Positions 7,988 through 16,337 of a stretch of DNA of 64,000 nt are shown one piece after another. The position numbers and the translations under genes were made by a program. How positions within the stretch are numbered: the stretch's first letter is position 1; the number at the start of each line of letters is the position of its first letter. The notes beneath the pieces are model-generated. The model ran no database searches. It had not been told where the DNA came from and saw only the letters and a list, made by a program, of their open reading frames with translations. Source of the DNA: Ruegeria sp. HKCCA6707 (GTDB taxonomy: Bacteria; Pseudomonadota; Alphaproteobacteria; Rhodobacterales; Rhodobacteraceae); assembly GCF_013033515.1 (NCBI RefSeq), contig NZ_WQEG01000001.1:682001-746000 (forward strand), written 5' to 3'.

Positions 7988-9034
7988 ATGCAGAATACAG
8001 AACAAATGTGGGACGATGTCCTGAACCGGGTGTCCAATCCCATACCTCATTTCTACTACGCGGTTTCGTCGACTGGAATCTATTGCCGTACAGATTGCCC
8101 GTCCCGGCGGCCCAAACGCAAAAACGTTCAATTTTTCGAAACTGGGCAAGACGCAGAAGAACACGGGTTTCGTGCTTGCCAGCGATGCAAACCCGATCAC
8201 CATAGCCTCGAAGACAAATGGGTCGGTTTGATAGCACAAGCCTGCCGCGTGATCGAAGAGGCAGAAGAAGAGCCAAGCCTGTCGGAGCTGGCCAAACGCT
8301 TTCACGTCAGCCCGTTTTACTTTCAGCGCAAGTTCAAAGCGACCTTGGGGGTGACGCCAAAAGCCTATGCCAAGACCCATCGCATCGAAAACTTCCGCGC
8401 GAACCTGGCGCGCAACGAGGGCTCTATCACAAGTGCGATCTATGACGCGGGCTACAATTCCAGCAGCCGAGTCTATGAGACCGCAACCAAAACGCTGGGT
8501 ATGACACCAACCCGCTTTCGAAACGGTGGCAAAGATGTCCGGATCCTGTTTGCCATAGGAGAAAGCTCTCTCGGTTCGGTTCTCGTTGCCAGCACGGAAA
8601 AAGGCGTCTGTGCACTATTGTTCGGCGACACGCCAGAGCAGGTTCTGGAAGACCTGCAGTCGCGCTTCCCGAATGCCGATCTGATTGGGGACGATCAGAA
8701 CTACCAACAGGTCATCGGCCATGTGATCCGCTTTGTCGATGATCCGTCGCGCGGCTTTGATCTGCCTCTCGATATTCGAGGAACCGCATTTCAGCAAAGG
8801 GTGTGGGAGGCGCTGCGCGACATTCCCGTTGGCACCACTGCAAGCTATCGTGACATTGCAGCAAAGATCGGGGCACCCAAGTCCTTTCGTGCAGTGGCCC
8901 AAGCGTGCGGGGCGAATAACATCGCTGTCGCTGTGCCTTGTCACCGGGTTGTGCGTACAGATGGCGGCCTGTCGGGATACCGCTGGGGCATCGCGCGCAA
9001 ACGTTCTCTGTTGAAACGGGAAGCAGTGGCATGA
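7988..9034 (+). CDS. ada: Bifunctional methyltransferase/transcriptional regulator Ada
   Basis: Ada repairs methylphosphotriesters and O6-methylguanine and, once methylated, activates alkylation-response promoters. The 348-residue protein has all expected parts. The N-terminal zinc site has Cys33 and Cys37 (GIYCRTDCPSRRP) and Cys64 and Cys67 (FRACQRC). An AraC-type helix-turn-helix spans about residues 85-175. The methyltransferase domain has the acceptor motif PCHRV with Cys318. A strong AAGGAGG site precedes the ATG at 7988. It overlaps the next gene by ATGA. It probably controls its own operon through the Ada-box-like site before alkB. Confidence 0.97.
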   Translation: MQNTEQMWDDVLNRVSNPIPHFYYAVSSTGIYCRTDCPSRRPKRKNVQFFETGQDAEEHGFRACQRCKPDHHSLEDKWVGLIAQACRVIEEAEEEPSLSELAKRFHVSPFYFQRKFKATLGVTPKAYAKTHRIENFRANLARNEGSITSAIYDAGYNSSSRVYETATKTLGMTPTRFRNGGKDVRILFAIGESSLGSVLVASTEKGVCALLFGDTPEQVLEDLQSRFPNADLIGDDQNYQQVIGHVIRFVDDPSRGFDLPLDIRGTAFQQRVWEALRDIPVGTTASYRDIAAKIGAPKSFRAVAQACGANNIAVAVPCHRVVRTDGGLSGYRWGIARKRSLLKREAVA

Positions 9035-9723
9035 AGATATCTTCATCAGCCAATGAAGTGGCGGCGGATCTGAACGCATATGGCTGTGCAAAGCTAAAGG
9101 GTTTGCTCGCACCGGGCGAATGCGCTGATCTGGCCGCGCTTTATGCCTCAGAAACTCCGTTTCGCAGCCATATCCAAATGGCACGCCACGGGTTCGGTAA
9201 GGGAGAGTACAAGTATTTCACCTACCCCTTGCCGAAAATGGTCCAGGATTTGCGCGCGCAGCTATATCCCCTACTGGTTCCCGTGGCCAATGCGTGGAAC
9301 GCGCGGATGGGGTTCGAAGCCCGGTTCCCCGAAAACCATGATGAATATCTCGAACAATGCCACGAGGCTGGGCAAGTCCGCCCGACGCCATTGTTGCTGC
9401 AATACGTCCCCGGTGACTTCAATTGTCTGCATCAGGATGTCTACGGCGCGTTGGTGTTTCCGCTTCAGGTTGCTGTGTTGCTGTCGCGGCCCGGTTTGGA
9501 CTTCGATGGTGGTGAGTTTGTCTTAACCGAACAGCGCCCTCGCATGCAAAGCCGTGTCGAGGTCGTGCCCCTACAACAAGGGGATGCAGTCGTTTTTGCA
9601 GTGCGAGATCGACCGGTTTCGGGTGCCAAGAGAGATTATCGTGTAAAAATGCGCCACGGTGTTAGCCGCATCAAAAGCGGAACGCGCCACACTCTTGGGA
9701 TTATCTTTCACGACGCGCAATAG
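9031..9723 (+). CDS. 2OG-Fe(II) oxygenase of the Ada operon
   Basis: This 230-residue protein belongs to the 2-oxoglutarate/Fe(II) oxygenase superfamily. The iron ligands are visible as HxD in NCLHQDVYG and a distal histidine in KMRHGVSRI, and an arginine for 2-oxoglutarate binding is in GTRHTLGIIFHD. It is not an AlkB paralogue: the nucleotide-recognition region is absent and the core resembles prolyl-hydroxylase-like enzymes. Its start overlaps the ada stop codon (ATGA), so it is co-translated with ada. It is probably part of the alkylation response, but its substrate (DNA, RNA or protein) is unknown. Confidence 0.88.
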   Translation: MKISSSANEVAADLNAYGCAKLKGLLAPGECADLAALYASETPFRSHIQMARHGFGKGEYKYFTYPLPKMVQDLRAQLYPLLVPVANAWNARMGFEARFPENHDEYLEQCHEAGQVRPTPLLLQYVPGDFNCLHQDVYGALVFPLQVAVLLSRPGLDFDGGEFVLTEQRPRMQSRVEVVPLQQGDAVVFAVRDRPVSGAKRDYRVKMRHGVSRIKSGTRHTLGIIFHDAQ

Positions 9724-10000
9724 TCAGGAACTGGACCGCCGGTTTCAAAACCCTTGCCGGAACTCGAGTATGCTTTGGCATCCGCTAAAAACATTGCCAT
9801 CTGGGTGGTAGCACCGTTCGAAGGGGCTCAAGGCAGACCTTGCGCACGGATGCACGCCTTGCATCCCGCATTCCGGATTTTCGATATTCGAGGCAGTTGC
9901 ACGTTTCGGGTCCGATCATCAAAACTGATAAAATTCGAGAGTGCGAGGACACGCTGCCGCTTAGCTGCGTTTCGCGCCTGTCCGAAAAACAGATCGGGTT

Positions 10001-10375
10001 TCATGCCCCTCCGCGAAAAAGAGAAAACCCCCAGGGTGTAAACTTGAACGGGATGTGGAAATGCTCGGAGATTCTGTCGATCCCGAAACGAAACACCGCA
10101 TCTTCGACGAAGGCAGGCTCGGGCAACACGATACCATTCGTTCGATAATACACTCCGACACCGAATGTGATCTCGTATAGACCTCGGGTCACTCCGACCC
10201 CGTCGGAAACCGGATGCGAAAAATGGCCGCTTTCTGCACATTGTCCACGCGCAATCTCTGTCTTGTCAGGATCGCAGCGGATAAGCAGAACGGAAAGGTT
10301 GGCCGCAGGCACCCCGTGCGCGACATCCACAGCATGGATTGATATCCCACCAGGCTTGATGGCTGTTTCGGTCAT
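10001..10375 (-). CDS. hiuH: 5-Hydroxyisourate hydrolase (transthyretin-like)
   Basis: HIU hydrolase converts 5-hydroxyisourate to OHCU, the second step of urate breakdown to S-allantoin. The 124-residue product shows the N-terminal family motif VDVAHGVPAANL, a central arginine-containing strand (SVLLIRCD), and a C-terminus EHFHIPFKFTPWGFSLFRG that corresponds to the conserved HyHvPlllsPygYsTYRGS ending, with the tyrosines replaced by Trp/Phe. It lacks a signal peptide, so it is cytoplasmic. It is the last gene of an operon starting with OHCU decarboxylase and overlaps the preceding BMP gene by ATGA. Confidence 0.9.
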   Translation of the reverse strand: MTETAIKPGGISIHAVDVAHGVPAANLSVLLIRCDPDKTEIARGQCAESGHFSHPVSDGVGVTRGLYEITFGVGVYYRTNGIVLPEPAFVEDAVFRFGIDRISEHFHIPFKFTPWGFSLFRGGA

Positions 10376-11283
10376 GCGGCGAACTCGAATTCCGGGCCGT
10401 CATAGCTTGTTGCAACGGGAACGGTACCTTCGGCGATTTTCCTTGCAAGCGCCGCGATTTCCTGCCGGACGGGCTGCGGTACATCCTGTCCCATCGACAG
10501 GGAAACCGCTTCTTCACGGATCCCGAGGTGCACGATCTCGTTCGGGCGGAACCCGCTTTGCATATCGGAAATGGCGCGCATCACACCCAGGTCAATCCTG
10601 GCCATGGCCGAGGCCACGAACACTTCGGGGTCGGCTCGGCACCAATCTGCGGCGTTTCCGATCTGATGCATCCCGGTCATGCGGCACGCTCGGGTTGCAC
10701 CATCCCGCGCCGCGTTGAGCATTGTGAAGATTATGTCGGCCCCCTCGCCTGCAATGGCAGCTGTCCACGCCTCAGTCACCGCGCTGTCATCCTGTGTGCC
10801 ACAAAAACCGCTCACAAGCCGGACGTTTTTGTCGGCAAAGCGAACACCTGCCGCAAACGCAGCGCGCCCCTTCAGGCCAGGCACGACGCGGTGCCCGGAC
10901 AAATGGCCAACGGTTCCTGTCCGCGTCATGCGTGCGGCGAATACCCCGGCGAGGAAGGCGGATTGCTCCTGAAGCACGTCATAACTGGCAATGTTCGACC
11001 CTGCGACATTACCCTGCACGATAGCGAAGACGCGTTCGGGAAAGGTATCCGCGACGTTTGGTGTGACCCGATTGCCCTGCCCACCGACGAAGACAACACC
11101 GTCCGAGTGCTCGGCCGCATCGCGCAGCGCCTGAGCCATAGCGGCAGTATCATATGGGATACCGCTCACCACGTTGACGACGCCTGTGTCCTCGTTCCGT
11201 TGAAGCTTCTGCACGCCCTCAAGGGCGCATTGGTTGAACCCGTTATCATAGAGTTCCCCGACAAAGATGATCGAAACGTTCAT
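10372..11283 (-). CDS. BMP (PnrA-like) family protein without signal peptide
   Basis: This 303-residue protein resembles basic membrane protein / PnrA-type purine-nucleoside binding proteins. Recognisable segments are an N-terminal strand followed by GELYDNGFNQCALEGVQKL, GVVFVGGQGN, and AFLAGVFAARMT. The ATG at 11283 starts directly at the first beta-strand and no export signal or lipobox can be found upstream, so the protein should stay in the cytoplasm, unlike transporter-linked BMP proteins. It lies between a TctC transporter protein and hydroxyisourate hydrolase, so it may bind a purine intermediate. Whether it senses, carries or processes that ligand is not known. Confidence 0.82.
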   Translation of the reverse strand: MNVSIIFVGELYDNGFNQCALEGVQKLQRNEDTGVVNVVSGIPYDTAAMAQALRDAAEHSDGVVFVGGQGNRVTPNVADTFPERVFAIVQGNVAGSNIASYDVLQEQSAFLAGVFAARMTRTGTVGHLSGHRVVPGLKGRAAFAAGVRFADKNVRLVSGFCGTQDDSAVTEAWTAAIAGEGADIIFTMLNAARDGATRACRMTGMHQIGNAADWCRADPEVFVASAMARIDLGVMRAISDMQSGFRPNEIVHLGIREEAVSLSMGQDVPQPVRQEIAALARKIAEGTVPVATSYDGPEFEFAA

Positions 11284-11336
11284 GCTGGAGTCTTTGGTGA
11301 TTGCGGAGCGCCAAGAGCGCCCCGCGTTCCAATCTT

Positions 11337-12293
11337 TCAACCGTTCACGTTGGCCGCTTTGATAAGCGGCTCCCATGTTGTGATCGTACCCTCGACGAAT
11401 GTCGTGAAGTCTTCGGCTGACATCGGCGTATGCTCGACACCAAATTGTGCAAGGCGTTCGATCACCGGTTCTAGCTGCATGATCTCGGCCACCGTATCGT
11501 TGATCGTTTTGACCATTTCAGGATCCATACCAGCGGGGCCCGAAAGTCCTGTCCAGTTTTCGATCACGATATCATGGCCAAGTTCGCGGAACGTCGGGAT
11601 GTCGGGGAATGCCGCTGAACGTTCCGGCGCAGCAAGCGCGATGGGCTGGGTTTCGCCTTCGGTGATAAGATCGCCGTTGAGCGCGACCATGTCATAATAA
11701 GCTTCGAGAACACCTGCACGGAAATCCTGAATAGCTGGCGCGCTACCCTGATAAGGGACATGAATCTGTTCGATCCCAAGCTCGATATCGACCGCCTTTC
11801 CAAGGATATGCGTGATCGAGCCAACACCCGAAGAACCATAGGTGATACCGTCGCCTTTGGCTTGGGTGATGTATTCGTCAATCGTTGTGATGCCCGAAGA
11901 TGGCTGCACGAACAAAGCAGGCGTCGAGGCGCCAAGATACGCGATATGTGTGAAGTCACCCATCGGATCATAGGGCAGATCCTCGAACTGGGTCGGCGCA
12001 ATGGTGAAAGGGGCATTGTTGCCAAGGATCAGGGTTGTGCCATCGGGCGTCTGCTCGGCGACGAAATCGGCTGCAACCGTGCCACCTGCTCCGGGCCGAT
12101 TATCAACAACCGCTTTCTGGCCGTACTCGCTTTCGAAATACTGCGCCAGCACACGCGCGATCAGGTCGCTGGTACCACCCGGCGGGAAGGTTACGACAAT
12201 TCGGACGGGCTCGTCGGACCATTTGCCCGGGTCGGCAACGGCAGGTGCGGCGAAAACGAGGGCGGCGGCACTCATGGCGAGGAAGTGTTTCAT
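11337..12293 (-). CDS. tctC: Tripartite tricarboxylate transporter substrate-binding protein (TctC/Bug family)
   Basis: This is a periplasmic solute receptor of 318 residues with a cleavable signal peptide (MKHFLAMSAAALVFAAPAVA). The mature part has the family hallmarks PVRIVVTFPPGGTSDLIARV, VVDNRPGAGGTVAADFV and YGSSGVGSITHILG, which contribute to the carboxylate-binding pocket. It delivers ligand to the TctA/TctB membrane pair encoded just upstream. The genetic setting with OHCU decarboxylase and hydroxyisourate hydrolase suggests a purine-derived acid (urate, allantoin or similar) rather than citrate; that ligand is inferred only from context. Confidence 0.92.
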   Translation of the reverse strand: MKHFLAMSAAALVFAAPAVADPGKWSDEPVRIVVTFPPGGTSDLIARVLAQYFESEYGQKAVVDNRPGAGGTVAADFVAEQTPDGTTLILGNNAPFTIAPTQFEDLPYDPMGDFTHIAYLGASTPALFVQPSSGITTIDEYITQAKGDGITYGSSGVGSITHILGKAVDIELGIEQIHVPYQGSAPAIQDFRAGVLEAYYDMVALNGDLITEGETQPIALAAPERSAAFPDIPTFRELGHDIVIENWTGLSGPAGMDPEMVKTINDTVAEIMQLEPVIERLAQFGVEHTPMSAEDFTTFVEGTITTWEPLIKAANVNG

Positions 12294-12300
12294 GGTCTGA

Positions 12301-13848
12301 TTATCCTTTTTTGGAGGTCGAAAGGGCTTCGGTTTCGGACAGAGCGGCTGCGACATTGCGCGCGCGACGCCGTGCCCTAAGCGCCGAAGCGATGGCATAG
12401 GCAAGAAGGATGACGGTGATCGCGATCAGGATCCCGCTGATCGGACGCGTCAGGAAAACGGTGGCGTCGCCGCGTGACAAGAGCATCGCACGGCGCAGCT
12501 GTTCCTCCATCATCGGGCCGAGGACGAAACCGATCAGAAAAGGCGCTGGTTCGAACCGGAAGAGCCGCATAAGATATCCGGCCCAGCCGAAGGCCAGCGT
12601 CAGCCAGACATCAAAAACATTATTGTTAAGCGAATAGACCCCGATGCAGATCAACACGATGATCGTTGGATACATGTAACGGTATGGGATCTTCAGCAAC
12701 CGCACCCACAGCCCGATCAGTGGGATGTTCAGGATCAAAAGCAAAATATTCCCGATCAGAAAACTCGCCACCAACCCCCAGAAAAGATTGGAATGCTCGA
12801 CCAGAAGCCGCGGTCCGGGCACGATCCCATACATCATCAGCGCCCCGATCACGAGAGCCATGGATGCGCTCCCCGGCACTCCAAGGGTTAGCGTGGGAAT
12901 GAACGCGGTCTGTGTCGCCGAGTTGTTTGCAGCCTCGGGAACGGCAACGCCCTCAATCGCCCCTTTGCCAAAGCTCTCGCGATTGGGCGAAACCTTTTTT
13001 TCCACCGCATAGGCCACGGCTGAGGCAACCGTTTGTCCCGTGCCTGGCAGCGCGCCAAAGAAGCTACCAATGCCGGATCCCCGCAGGATCGGCGCAAACA
13101 TGGCTCTCCATTGCGCGCGCGAAGGATAGAATTTCTTGTAGTCGATCTCGTTTTGAAAGGCGCCCTTGGCGTTCGCACGGATCGAGACGATCAACTCGCC
13201 CACTCCGAAAAGACCCATGGCAACGATCACCAGATGCACACCGTCGCGCATCTCGGGAATGCCCATGGTGAACCGTTCAGCTCCGGTTGTGATATCGACG
13301 CCAACAGTGCCCAACATCAGGCCCGCAACAACCATTGTTATGCCCTTGATCGGGTTGCCGTTAGAAACGGCCGAGGCCGCGACGAGGCCCAGCAAAATTA
13401 CCGCAAAATATTCCGTCGGCCCGAAGTTGAGCGCAAGCTCTGCAAGCCCAGGGGCCAGTATGGCCATCACGATCATGCCGATGATGCCGCCCCCGAATGA
13501 CGCGATTGCGCTGCCGAAAAGCGCGATGCCCGCCCGCCCGTCACGGGCCATCGGATAACCGTCGATACACGTAATCGAGGAGGACGGCGTGCCGGGAATA
13601 TTCATCAAAATTGACGCAATCGACCCGCCGTATTCCGCCCCGTAGTAAACCCCTGCGATCATCACCAGTGCCGAGGTTGGTTCGAGATAGAATGTCAGTG
13701 GCAGGATCATCGAGATCGCGGCCATCGAGCCGATGCCGGGCAACACGCCGATGAAGGTGCCGAGGAAGACGCCGACAAAGCAATAGAGCAGGTTCTCGGG
13801 TTGCAGAGCGACGAGCAGTCCGTTTCCGAAACCGATGAGGTTCTCCAT
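12301..13848 (-). CDS. tctA: Tripartite tricarboxylate transporter large permease TctA
   Basis: This is a 515-residue integral membrane protein with about 12 hydrophobic helices. The TctA signatures are clear: FLGTFIGVLPGIGSMAAISM near residue 35, the conserved GGSIASILMNIPGTPSSS loop, and SFFGALPGTGQTVASAVAYA in the second half. It forms the cation-coupled channel of the transporter with TctB. The ATG at 13848 has a GGAGGG site upstream, better than the ATG at 13863. It is packed within one base of tctB. Confidence 0.95.
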   Translation of the reverse strand: MENLIGFGNGLLVALQPENLLYCFVGVFLGTFIGVLPGIGSMAAISMILPLTFYLEPTSALVMIAGVYYGAEYGGSIASILMNIPGTPSSSITCIDGYPMARDGRAGIALFGSAIASFGGGIIGMIVMAILAPGLAELALNFGPTEYFAVILLGLVAASAVSNGNPIKGITMVVAGLMLGTVGVDITTGAERFTMGIPEMRDGVHLVIVAMGLFGVGELIVSIRANAKGAFQNEIDYKKFYPSRAQWRAMFAPILRGSGIGSFFGALPGTGQTVASAVAYAVEKKVSPNRESFGKGAIEGVAVPEAANNSATQTAFIPTLTLGVPGSASMALVIGALMMYGIVPGPRLLVEHSNLFWGLVASFLIGNILLLILNIPLIGLWVRLLKIPYRYMYPTIIVLICIGVYSLNNNVFDVWLTLAFGWAGYLMRLFRFEPAPFLIGFVLGPMMEEQLRRAMLLSRGDATVFLTRPISGILIAITVILLAYAIASALRARRRARNVAAALSETEALSTSKKG

Positions 13849-13849
13849 G

Positions 13850-14338
13850 TCAGACCCCTCCAAACGGCGCGAATGGTAGGCCGATCAGCCCGATAAAAAG
13901 CGCCCAGCAGGCCAGCGACACAAATGCGCCCAGGATGAACTTGCCAAGGACCGGCAATGACGGGTCGGGCAAACTAGCGGTGATCACGGTCAGAAATGCG
14001 CCGGGGACCAATCCGATCCGCCCCACGGTAAGGGCAAAGACGGCCAGCGCCGCACCAATCGCTGCGAAGGAAATCCAGTCCGGGCGCTCGGCGTCCGAGG
14101 TATCGCGCAAATCGGCAGCGATGACGATCAAAGATAGAACCGCAAGAATGAAGCCGGTGATCACCGGAAACGCGCCGGTTCCAAGGCGGCGCAACGAGCC
14201 GACGCCAAGCTCGTATCCACCGACGATAAACACGATGCTCAGCGCCAGAAGCCCGGCTCCACCGAGCGCCCCTAGATAGGCATGAGGTGGCCGAGCCTCC
14301 TCTTCATTTCGGCGCAACCGCAGCAGGAAAGCCCTCAT
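13850..14338 (-). CDS. tctB: Tripartite tricarboxylate transporter small subunit TctB
   Basis: This is a 162-residue protein with four predicted membrane helices, the pattern of the poorly conserved small TctB subunit (PRRLGTGAFP-like segment seen as RRLGTGAFPVITGFILAVL). It starts at 14338 with an ATGA overlap of the OHCU decarboxylase stop. With TctA and TctC it makes a complete tripartite importer embedded in a purine-degradation operon. Confidence 0.88.
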   Translation of the reverse strand: MRAFLLRLRRNEEEARPPHAYLGALGGAGLLALSIVFIVGGYELGVGSLRRLGTGAFPVITGFILAVLSLIVIAADLRDTSDAERPDWISFAAIGAALAVFALTVGRIGLVPGAFLTVITASLPDPSLPVLGKFILGAFVSLACWALFIGLIGLPFAPFGGV

Positions 14339-14928
14339 CTCTTTGGACCTCCCACATTGGCGCTCGTTACCTCCACCTGAAAAGCTTCCTGCGGATTTGA
14401 CGTTTTGTCCGTCAGTCGGGACAGGCGTGCTTTCATCACGGAAACCACCTGCCCCAGTGATCGTCTGAGTTCCTCTTCCGGGGCTGCCGAAATCCTCAGA
14501 TCGAACTGGTCGAGGATCGCCCCGAATTCCGTGTGTTCGTGTAAGGCGACGATCAACGGATAGCCATGCCGTTGAGCATAGCGCTGGTTGATATCCGCCA
14601 ACGCCGCAGCTGTTTCGCGATCGAGATCCAGAAGCTCGAGCCTACCTTGTTCCATCTGCGAGGCGAGTGTCATTGACGTGGGATCTGGCGGTGACAGTTC
14701 GGGATGAGCGCAAAGCAGCTGCAGTGCCTCGTCTTTCTTGAGGTCCCGCACTTCGTTATCTAGCCATGCCGCAAGCTCGTCTACGGTGCCGAAGGGTCGG
14801 GCTTCCGCCGCACGGCGCGCAAACCAGGTCGAACGCTCGACGATCCGCTCCATCATGGCCGTCGCCTGATCGAATGTTGCCTGATTGAAAGCCTGAACTG
14901 AAAAGCTGTGCGGCGCGGTGCCTTGCAT
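14335..14928 (-). CDS. uraD: OHCU decarboxylase (urate pathway)
   Basis: The enzyme decarboxylates 2-oxo-4-hydroxy-4-carboxy-5-ureidoimidazoline to S-allantoin, directly after hydroxyisourate hydrolase. The 197-residue product contains the catalytic histidine motif LLCAHPELS near residue 80, SMTLASQMEQGRLELLD, and FPLI-type YPLIVALHEHTEFGAIL. Segment LADINQRYAQRHGYPLIV is typical of the family. The ATG at 14928 with a GGGGG site is preferred to the TTG at 14940. It is the promoter-proximal gene of the six-gene operon and diverges from a LysR regulator. Confidence 0.92.
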   Translation of the reverse strand: MQGTAPHSFSVQAFNQATFDQATAMMERIVERSTWFARRAAEARPFGTVDELAAWLDNEVRDLKKDEALQLLCAHPELSPPDPTSMTLASQMEQGRLELLDLDRETAAALADINQRYAQRHGYPLIVALHEHTEFGAILDQFDLRISAAPEEELRRSLGQVVSVMKARLSRLTDKTSNPQEAFQVEVTSANVGGPKR

Positions 14929-15033
14929 CTGAACCCCCAAGTCTAAGGCACAGCTAACACCGATCTTGCATTGCCATCTATTTCAAAAATATCCATGCTG
15001 CATTCGCAAAAAGGCAACAGTAGGAGAACCAGC

Positions 15034-15951
15034 ATGCCACTGCATTTATTGCCGAGGGCGCTGAATTATCTGGAAACTGTCGCGCGTGTGGGCTCTATCC
15101 AGGCGGCCTCCCGATCCATCGGAATTGCCGCTTCCGCCATTGACCGACAGATCATCGCGCTCGAAGAAGATTGCCAGACGCCGCTTTTCGAACGGCATGC
15201 TCGCGGCATGCGACTGACCTCCGCCGGAGAGGCCGTTGTGCTGCTGGCTCGACGCTGGCGGGCAGATGAAGAGCGCCTTGAAGAAGAGATGCGCACAATG
15301 CGCGGAGAGCAGTTCGGCACGGTCCGGCTGGGCGCGATGGACAGTCTCGTGAACTCGATCCTGCCCGAACTCGTCTCAACCTTCGCAGAGCAGTATCCGC
15401 GGATCAGGTTTGCCGTCGACGTCATGACGCCAAGAGAAGCCGCGCATGAGCTGGATATCGGCAGCATCGATCTCGCCCTGGCCTTCAACGTCCCGAATGA
15501 TCGCTCCCGCCATGTTCTTTGGTCCTCCCCATTGCCGTTCGGCTGCGTCGTCGGCAAAGACCATCCGCTTTGGGACCATACAAGCACAACGCTGAGCGAG
15601 GCGGCGGAGTACCCCCTGGCAGCGCAAAGCCGCGTGCTACCCGTTCGCGAATACCTCGACAAGCGCTTTGGATGGCTTTTCGAAACCGCCGAGCCTGTGC
15701 TTGTGACAAACTCGCTTCAGTTTCTGAAGCAGATGCTGATCAGTGGAAGATACCTGGCGATCACCTCGCGGCTGGACGCGTTGAGCGAGTTGGAAAGCGG
15801 CAAACTGCGCTTCGTACCTCTGACGGATCAGGGTCTTCGTCCGCAATCCATCAGCGTTTCGGTTGATGCGCGTCGCCCCTTGCCCCGCGCCGCTCGGCTC
15901 GTTGGAGAAGCACTCTCGCATAAGCTTCTCGAGAAACTGGGCAAGACTTGA
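15034..15951 (+). CDS. LysR family transcriptional regulator of the urate operon
   Basis: This is a 305-residue LysR-type regulator with an N-terminal winged helix (RALNYLETVARVGSIQAASRSIG, IDRQIIALEEDCQTPLFER) and a periplasmic-binding-like effector domain. The ATG at 15034 follows TAGGAGAA; the open frame extends upstream to 14971 but the DNA-binding domain begins here. It diverges from uraD across about 105 bp, the usual layout for a LysR regulator and its target, so it probably controls the purine transporter/degradation operon. The effector may be urate or an ureide (inference). Confidence 0.88.
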   Translation: MPLHLLPRALNYLETVARVGSIQAASRSIGIAASAIDRQIIALEEDCQTPLFERHARGMRLTSAGEAVVLLARRWRADEERLEEEMRTMRGEQFGTVRLGAMDSLVNSILPELVSTFAEQYPRIRFAVDVMTPREAAHELDIGSIDLALAFNVPNDRSRHVLWSSPLPFGCVVGKDHPLWDHTSTTLSEAAEYPLAAQSRVLPVREYLDKRFGWLFETAEPVLVTNSLQFLKQMLISGRYLAITSRLDALSELESGKLRFVPLTDQGLRPQSISVSVDARRPLPRAARLVGEALSHKLLEKLGKT

Positions 15952-16337
15952 GCATCATTGAAAACTGTTGATCTTCTTAGGCTTATGATCAGTTGTCACA
16001 CAAACCACGAGAGAGTTAGCCTCATCTTATTGTTCGATTCCGTGGCGCGTTGGCTGTGATGCACGCGGCGTTGCGAATGCCTTTCTCTAGTTCCTACCCA
16101 CGCCAGCAAAATGGCTTTGTCGCATCTGAAATAGACGCCGGTACGAAACGACATTCAAACCCAAAATACGCTCGTGAAATCAGAGTGCTACGTTTCGAAG
16201 TTGATGTGTGCCACTGCCCTCATGTCTGGCCAATCAAGGAACGCGCAAATGTCGCTGCCTGACAGGGCAAAAGATAAAGTCTTGTAATTGGCAAAACAAA
16301 ACCAACCCGGTTCGCCGAGCAGTTGACTTCGGAACAG
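15952..16337. other. Intergenic region without a convincing gene
   Basis: A stretch of about 390 bp between the converging LysR and adenylate cyclase genes. A 70-codon open frame at 16050-16262 has no ribosome site, codon pattern or recognisable family. The bases GGCTTTGTCGCATCTGA near 16110 look vaguely like a transposon end but no partner was seen. Confidence 0.4.

Noticed and set aside
9724-10000. Open frames between the 2OG oxygenase and hydroxyisourate hydrolase
   Set aside because: They are short, lack ribosome sites and overlap antisense to one another; no family features seen.
16100-16130. Transposon-end-like GGCTTTGTCGCATCTGA
   Set aside because: No matching inverted partner and no transposase frame nearby.
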